From Pterois miles (taxonomy: Eukaryota > Chordata > Actinopteri > Perciformes > Scorpaenidae): a stretch of 64,000 nucleotides of DNA. The DNA is taken from NCBI GenBank assembly GCA_947000775.1, contig CAMQGK010000008.1, positions 9,574,501-9,638,500 of the forward strand. The letters run 5' to 3'. Of this stretch, positions 60,346 to 64,000 are shown in pieces (the stretch's first letter is position 1; every line of letters begins with the position of its first letter). Position numbers and translations under genes: made by a program. The notes beneath the pieces are model-generated. The model was not told the origin of the DNA, ran no database searches, and was given only the letters and a program-made list of their open reading frames with translations.

Positions 60346-60832
60346 TTTGTACACCATGTATCCTGTACTGACTGCAATGTATACGCCACGTATATATATT
60401 AGGGTAAGAGTTGATGTATAAAAAGCAAGAATGGCCACTTAGGGTGGTCCGGTGGGGAGGTGGATGGGCACAACTAACACTAGACTTTTAACCAGCAGGC
60501 CCGTGTTCGAGACCATTGTTGACTGGTGTTTCGTTTTGTAAAGTTATGTTAGTGACGTTTGTCGTGACGGTTTTTATTGACATTCGTGATGTGTTTTCCG
60601 CAGTTGGGCTACATTGTTTCTGTATGTATGTTATTTAGTGTAGGTACTTGTTTTAAACCCAACCATGACGTTTTCCCCTAACCCTACCTAAGTGTTTTTC
60701 TTGCCTGAACCTAAGTTAGTTGGGTTTTGGCATACAAAGTGGCGTATAAATGACGAACTCATTACAAGCAGACCGTCTATGTAATGTTAGTGTATTTATA
60801 CGCCTTCCCGTGAAACTAGGCCAGATAAGTTA
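60346..60832 (+). mobile_element. CTAAACCTAA MITE family, longest copy
   Basis: GTCATTTGTACACCATGTAT, CCTGTACTGACTGCAATGTA, GGCCACTTAGGGTGGTCCGG, GGGGAGGTGGATGGGCACAA, ATGTTAGTGACGTTTGTCGT, CCAACCATGACGTTTTCCCC, TAACCCTACCTAAGTG, TGCCTGAACCTAAGTTAG, then TTTATACGCCTTCCCGTGAA. Collinear with the copies at 44127 (+) and 20595 (-). About 487 bp, non-coding. TTCGAGACC near 60510 is not part of a tRNA. Confidence 0.78.
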
Positions 60833-63602
60833 TGTTTGAATATCCACTCTTTAAAAGTGTGCATCACATCACCCAAACAAGATGAAGACAACAGGGAACC
60901 CCTCATACAAAAATAGCTCCATGACGCAACTAGAGGTCAAAAACCTCACAGGGAATCTTTAAGATGAGACATTTAAACATTTCAGTGGTTACTGCAGTCA
61001 CAGAAATATCACCATATTGAACAGTAGGCCAGCTGTTCCACAAGGGTGTCACATCAGAAAAGGTTCCCCTTGTCTGTTAGACTCTTTGAATATTGGTGGG
61101 TCAGGGATAATATGTGGGCTTTTGAAGGGAAGGGTGAACTTAAGCCATCACAAAGGAGACTTTAGTGGAACTTTCAATCCCGTGTCAGAGGGCACCCAGC
61201 AGATGAGGCAGAGAGTTTGTGAGCCGTCTTTTGTGGAGGATTTGCCACCCAGCTCTGACAGAGGAGCACTGGATCCTGGAAGAAGGAGCATGAAAGGGAA
61301 CCAACGGCACTGATTCCTCTTCCTGCACTGGAGGTTACAGGGCAATGGAAGGACGGGTAAGGTTGTATCACCACCACCAAAGGACCCTTCTTGCTAGTCC
61401 TGCTTCTGTGATTCTTCTTAATTCTTTTCCTCAATGTTTAAAACAACAAATTTGCTTCCGTACAAAATAAAAAGACATCTACATGAGGAAACACCAGCTG
61501 GGTGTATTGCAAAGAATCTGACCTTCCTTCAAACATCATGCCTCATAAGGACCAAGAAGTTTGAATGCAGCACATCCAACAGGAAAATCATTCAACTGTA
61601 ACCAAACAACTTGACTGACATCCATTGACAAAGAGCTTATTGAATCTTCAAGGCACAAAACCACACTGGAATAATTTTGCTCCACCTCCAACAGTTTGAA
61701 TCTCATTGTCCAACTTTATGCTTTGGTGATGCAGAAAGTGCAATCAACCCGAAAGGGAAAAAATTCATTCTCTCACAAACGCAGCCTGTATTTGGAGCAA
61801 AATGCATGTCAAATCAAAATGGGGAGACAATTCTTTTATTCATTTGCGGGGTGTGCCGTTATGTTGCGGTGACGGAAACCCCTTCATTTAGTTCCAAGTA
61901 GTAACCGTATAGAGCAGCCAAGACAGGATCTCCAAGCTTCCTACTTTATTCCACACAAAATGACGATTTGGAGGATCACCGCCAGGAAATGTTCAAGGAC
62001 ACATGAGACGAACCATTAGGCACGAGCGCTTTTCGATTCTCCTCCATTCCTTTGGCCCCATCCCCATTCTCCCAGCCTGAGGTACTTCAGTCTCCAGCAG
62101 AGTGCTGTTGTCCATCCATCCATTCATCATAGCTCATATAAAAATCACGTCCATTCAGAGTGTCGCCTCAGGTTAATGTATAGTAAAAAGGAGAAAAAAA
62201 AGTGTGCCACCCTTTCAAACCCCACAGTCATTCTCATTATAAGTGCTTTCAGCTGGCGTGCCTCATCATCTCCCATAAAAACCTGCTGTGTCAAAAGGTA
62301 TAAAGAGACCATCTGTGCTATTTCCAGCATCCTGCCCTTTATAATAAACCTTGTGTGAGAATTGAAAATTAGAGCAAATGCACCACTTCTGATGATTCAC
62401 CGTGATAAATCACGTCATGTTCATTTATCGGGAGCAATGTACAAATCGGAGCTGAATGAGTCGAGCTTTTCATGCACAAAACGATCCCTGCAAGATGTTA
62501 TTCACTGAGCAGAGTACATTACGTTCATGATTTACATGTAGATACCCTGTTAAGCAATTTAGTAGCAATCAAAGTCATAATTGCCCATTCACCGTTGCCT
62601 CTGGGCAAAAGGCTTCCCAGGCTCCAGCTCTTGGCCTCACTTGCTCACAAAAGGCGGCATAACCTGACTCACCTAACCAAAAGCAGCTGGCTGCAGTGGC
62701 TACCTGGAAGTCTGCTTAGCTTTACCTAGCACTCAGTAATTACATGGCCATTAGGGCACCTCCCAGCATCAAACCACACAGAGGGCGAAATTCAAAAGCT
62801 GTCAGTGATTAATTACCAGTTGCCCACTGAGTTGAGGATATCGGAGGGGATTGGCACAACTGTAACTGTACCAGGCCGCTGGGATTACACACTTTGTGAG
62901 GCGGAAGGGGGGATCGGAGCCCAGCTTGGCCACGAAGAGTTGAAAAGGAGTGATTAGGTTCAGAATTTTTGTGGGCTGTGTGTGTGTAGCTTTGCCTCTG
63001 CTGAAGTGAATCAAATCTGAAATCTTTTATTTTGAAATCTTAAGACGTAACAGCAGCTGATTATGACCCCCTGCTGCCCCCACGCCTGTGACAACCAGCA
63101 TGGGGGTGTTTGGTGGGGAAAAACAAAAGTCCGACACATCACAAGTTGTATGTTTTCCCAAGAGCACTTTGGCCGGTGTTTAGCTGCCAGGCTTTTTGAA
63201 GCGAGAAATGCTGCAGAGTGGGAAAAGGGGGATATAGGGGAAGGAGGTTTGAGGTGTATGGGTGAGTAAACAGGGAAAGAGCAAAAGCACCAGTGTTTGC
63301 TGACTGCACATTTTATTATAGTCCCATTAAACAACAGACCCTGCGTGGAATGCAGCTCCCAGGGGAGGAGAAGGTACACAAAAAAATGAAAAGCAAAACT
63401 ACCTGCCAATGCTGAAACAATTATTAGGAGGAGACTCGCTTCATGGTGTGGCACGCTGAGTGGGTGTGACTTCAGACATTTCACACCAACCTGGTTTTCT
63501 TCTCCCCCTAGACTCAAGACTATTTACACCAAATGTATGGTGTAGAAACTGTTTTTCAAACTGACAAGGGTTCAGCATGAAAATGCAACACAGGCACTGT
63601 CC
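60833..63602. other. Non-coding stretch, no gene seen
   Basis: A 168-codon minus-strand frame (63011-63517) has no domain and overlaps other chance frames. 62390-62490 and 62760-63000 have conserved-element-like composition, untested. No repeat terminus recognised. Confidence 0.4.
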
Positions 63603-64000
63603 CTACTTAAAGGAGTACTCCACAAATTTAGCACTGAACTTCAATAAAATCAGACTCCAATAATGACAAAAATTATCAAAATCAATCGGCATTTTTATTC
63701 TGCATATTTCTCTTGTAAAATACTGCCGCAGACATTACCCACAGTGCAACTCAAATACTGACAGTTCAGTTGCCGACTAGAGTGTGTTATGCTGCATCGG
63801 AGCTGGCAATGACGTCACACCAGAGTTGATCGCATAGTACAAGTTGGAAAAAGTTAATTGAGTTTCCACCCAGGTAAGCAAAAAGAGTTGATAATAACAA
63901 ATTACTCTGGTATTTTGCACATACAAAAAAGTAGCAACATGTCCACAGATAGAAGTTGGACGGTATAGACAGACAAATGTGCTTATAAACAGTATATCAC
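63603..64000 (+). repeat. Dispersed fish repeat starting TTAAAGGAGTACTCCAC, cut by window end
   Basis: Starts CTTAAAGGAGTACTCCACAA, then TTTAGCACTGAACTTCAATA, TTTCTCTTGTAAAATACTGC, CGCAGACATTACCCACAGTG, GCAATGACGTCACACCAGAG, TTGATCGCATAGTACAAGTT, TTTCCACCCAGGTAAGCAAA and GTAGCAACATGTCCACAGAT. From memory this order is a common percomorph interspersed repeat. The right end lies outside the window. Confidence 0.55.

Noticed and set aside
60500..60530. TTCGAGACC-like box B suggesting a tRNA gene
   Set aside because: No cloverleaf can be drawn around it and it lies within a MITE copy also present elsewhere without that motif.
63011..63517. 168-codon minus-strand open frame
   Set aside because: No domain or conserved motif; a hydrophobic stretch is present but no splice or start context supports a gene.

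Overview
The window looks like nuclear DNA from a ray-finned fish, most likely a percomorph. The evidence is a decayed Rex1/L2-like LINE, several hAT-type DNA transposons, and many short non-autonomous elements whose sequences I recognise from memory as families dispersed in percomorph genomes. Base composition is AT-leaning. There are no operons, ribosome-binding sites, tRNA or rRNA genes, CpG islands or intact host exons. The open frames present are short and mostly chance; the few with protein-like content are transposon or pseudogene remnants. I read the 64 kb as intergenic sequence or the interior of a very large intron, and the sequence alone does not separate the two.

Layout. 1-3.3 kb: unique non-coding DNA. 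3.3-5.15 kb: a SINE-like repeat, then a dead LINE split by a nested palindromic element. 5.15-16 kb: mostly unique DNA with a TTAA-type MITE (7 kb) and a deleted TTAATCG-family copy (9 kb). 16-18.3 kb: a cluster of four repeats. 20.6-29.9 kb: CTAAACCTAA-family copy, tRNA-SINE-like repeat, a hAT element with near-perfect target duplication, two inverted TTAATCG-family copies, and a well-preserved hAT deletion derivative (29175-29891) that keeps a BED-type zinc finger and a perfect 8-bp target duplication. 30.6-39.5 kb: a small palindromic MITE, GCTGCAACTAA-family elements, and a hAT remnant with a broken zinc finger near 36.7 kb. 44-55.3 kb: more MITEs, a 41-bp minisatellite at 51.3 kb and a 48-bp minisatellite at 55.1 kb. 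56.3-56.8 kb: a perfect 42-bp palindrome and a GC-rich, coding-like minus-strand fragment with frame breaks. 57-64 kb: mostly unique DNA plus three more repeats, the last running off the window.

No genes act together here. What stands out is repeat biology: nested insertions, one internal sequence core shared by otherwise different MITE families and amplified into a minisatellite, and a MITE family whose four copies all keep an intact octamer (POU) site. I found no convincing new molecular system. Repeat family assignments rest on remembered consensus sequences and on copy-to-copy comparison inside the window, not on a database search.
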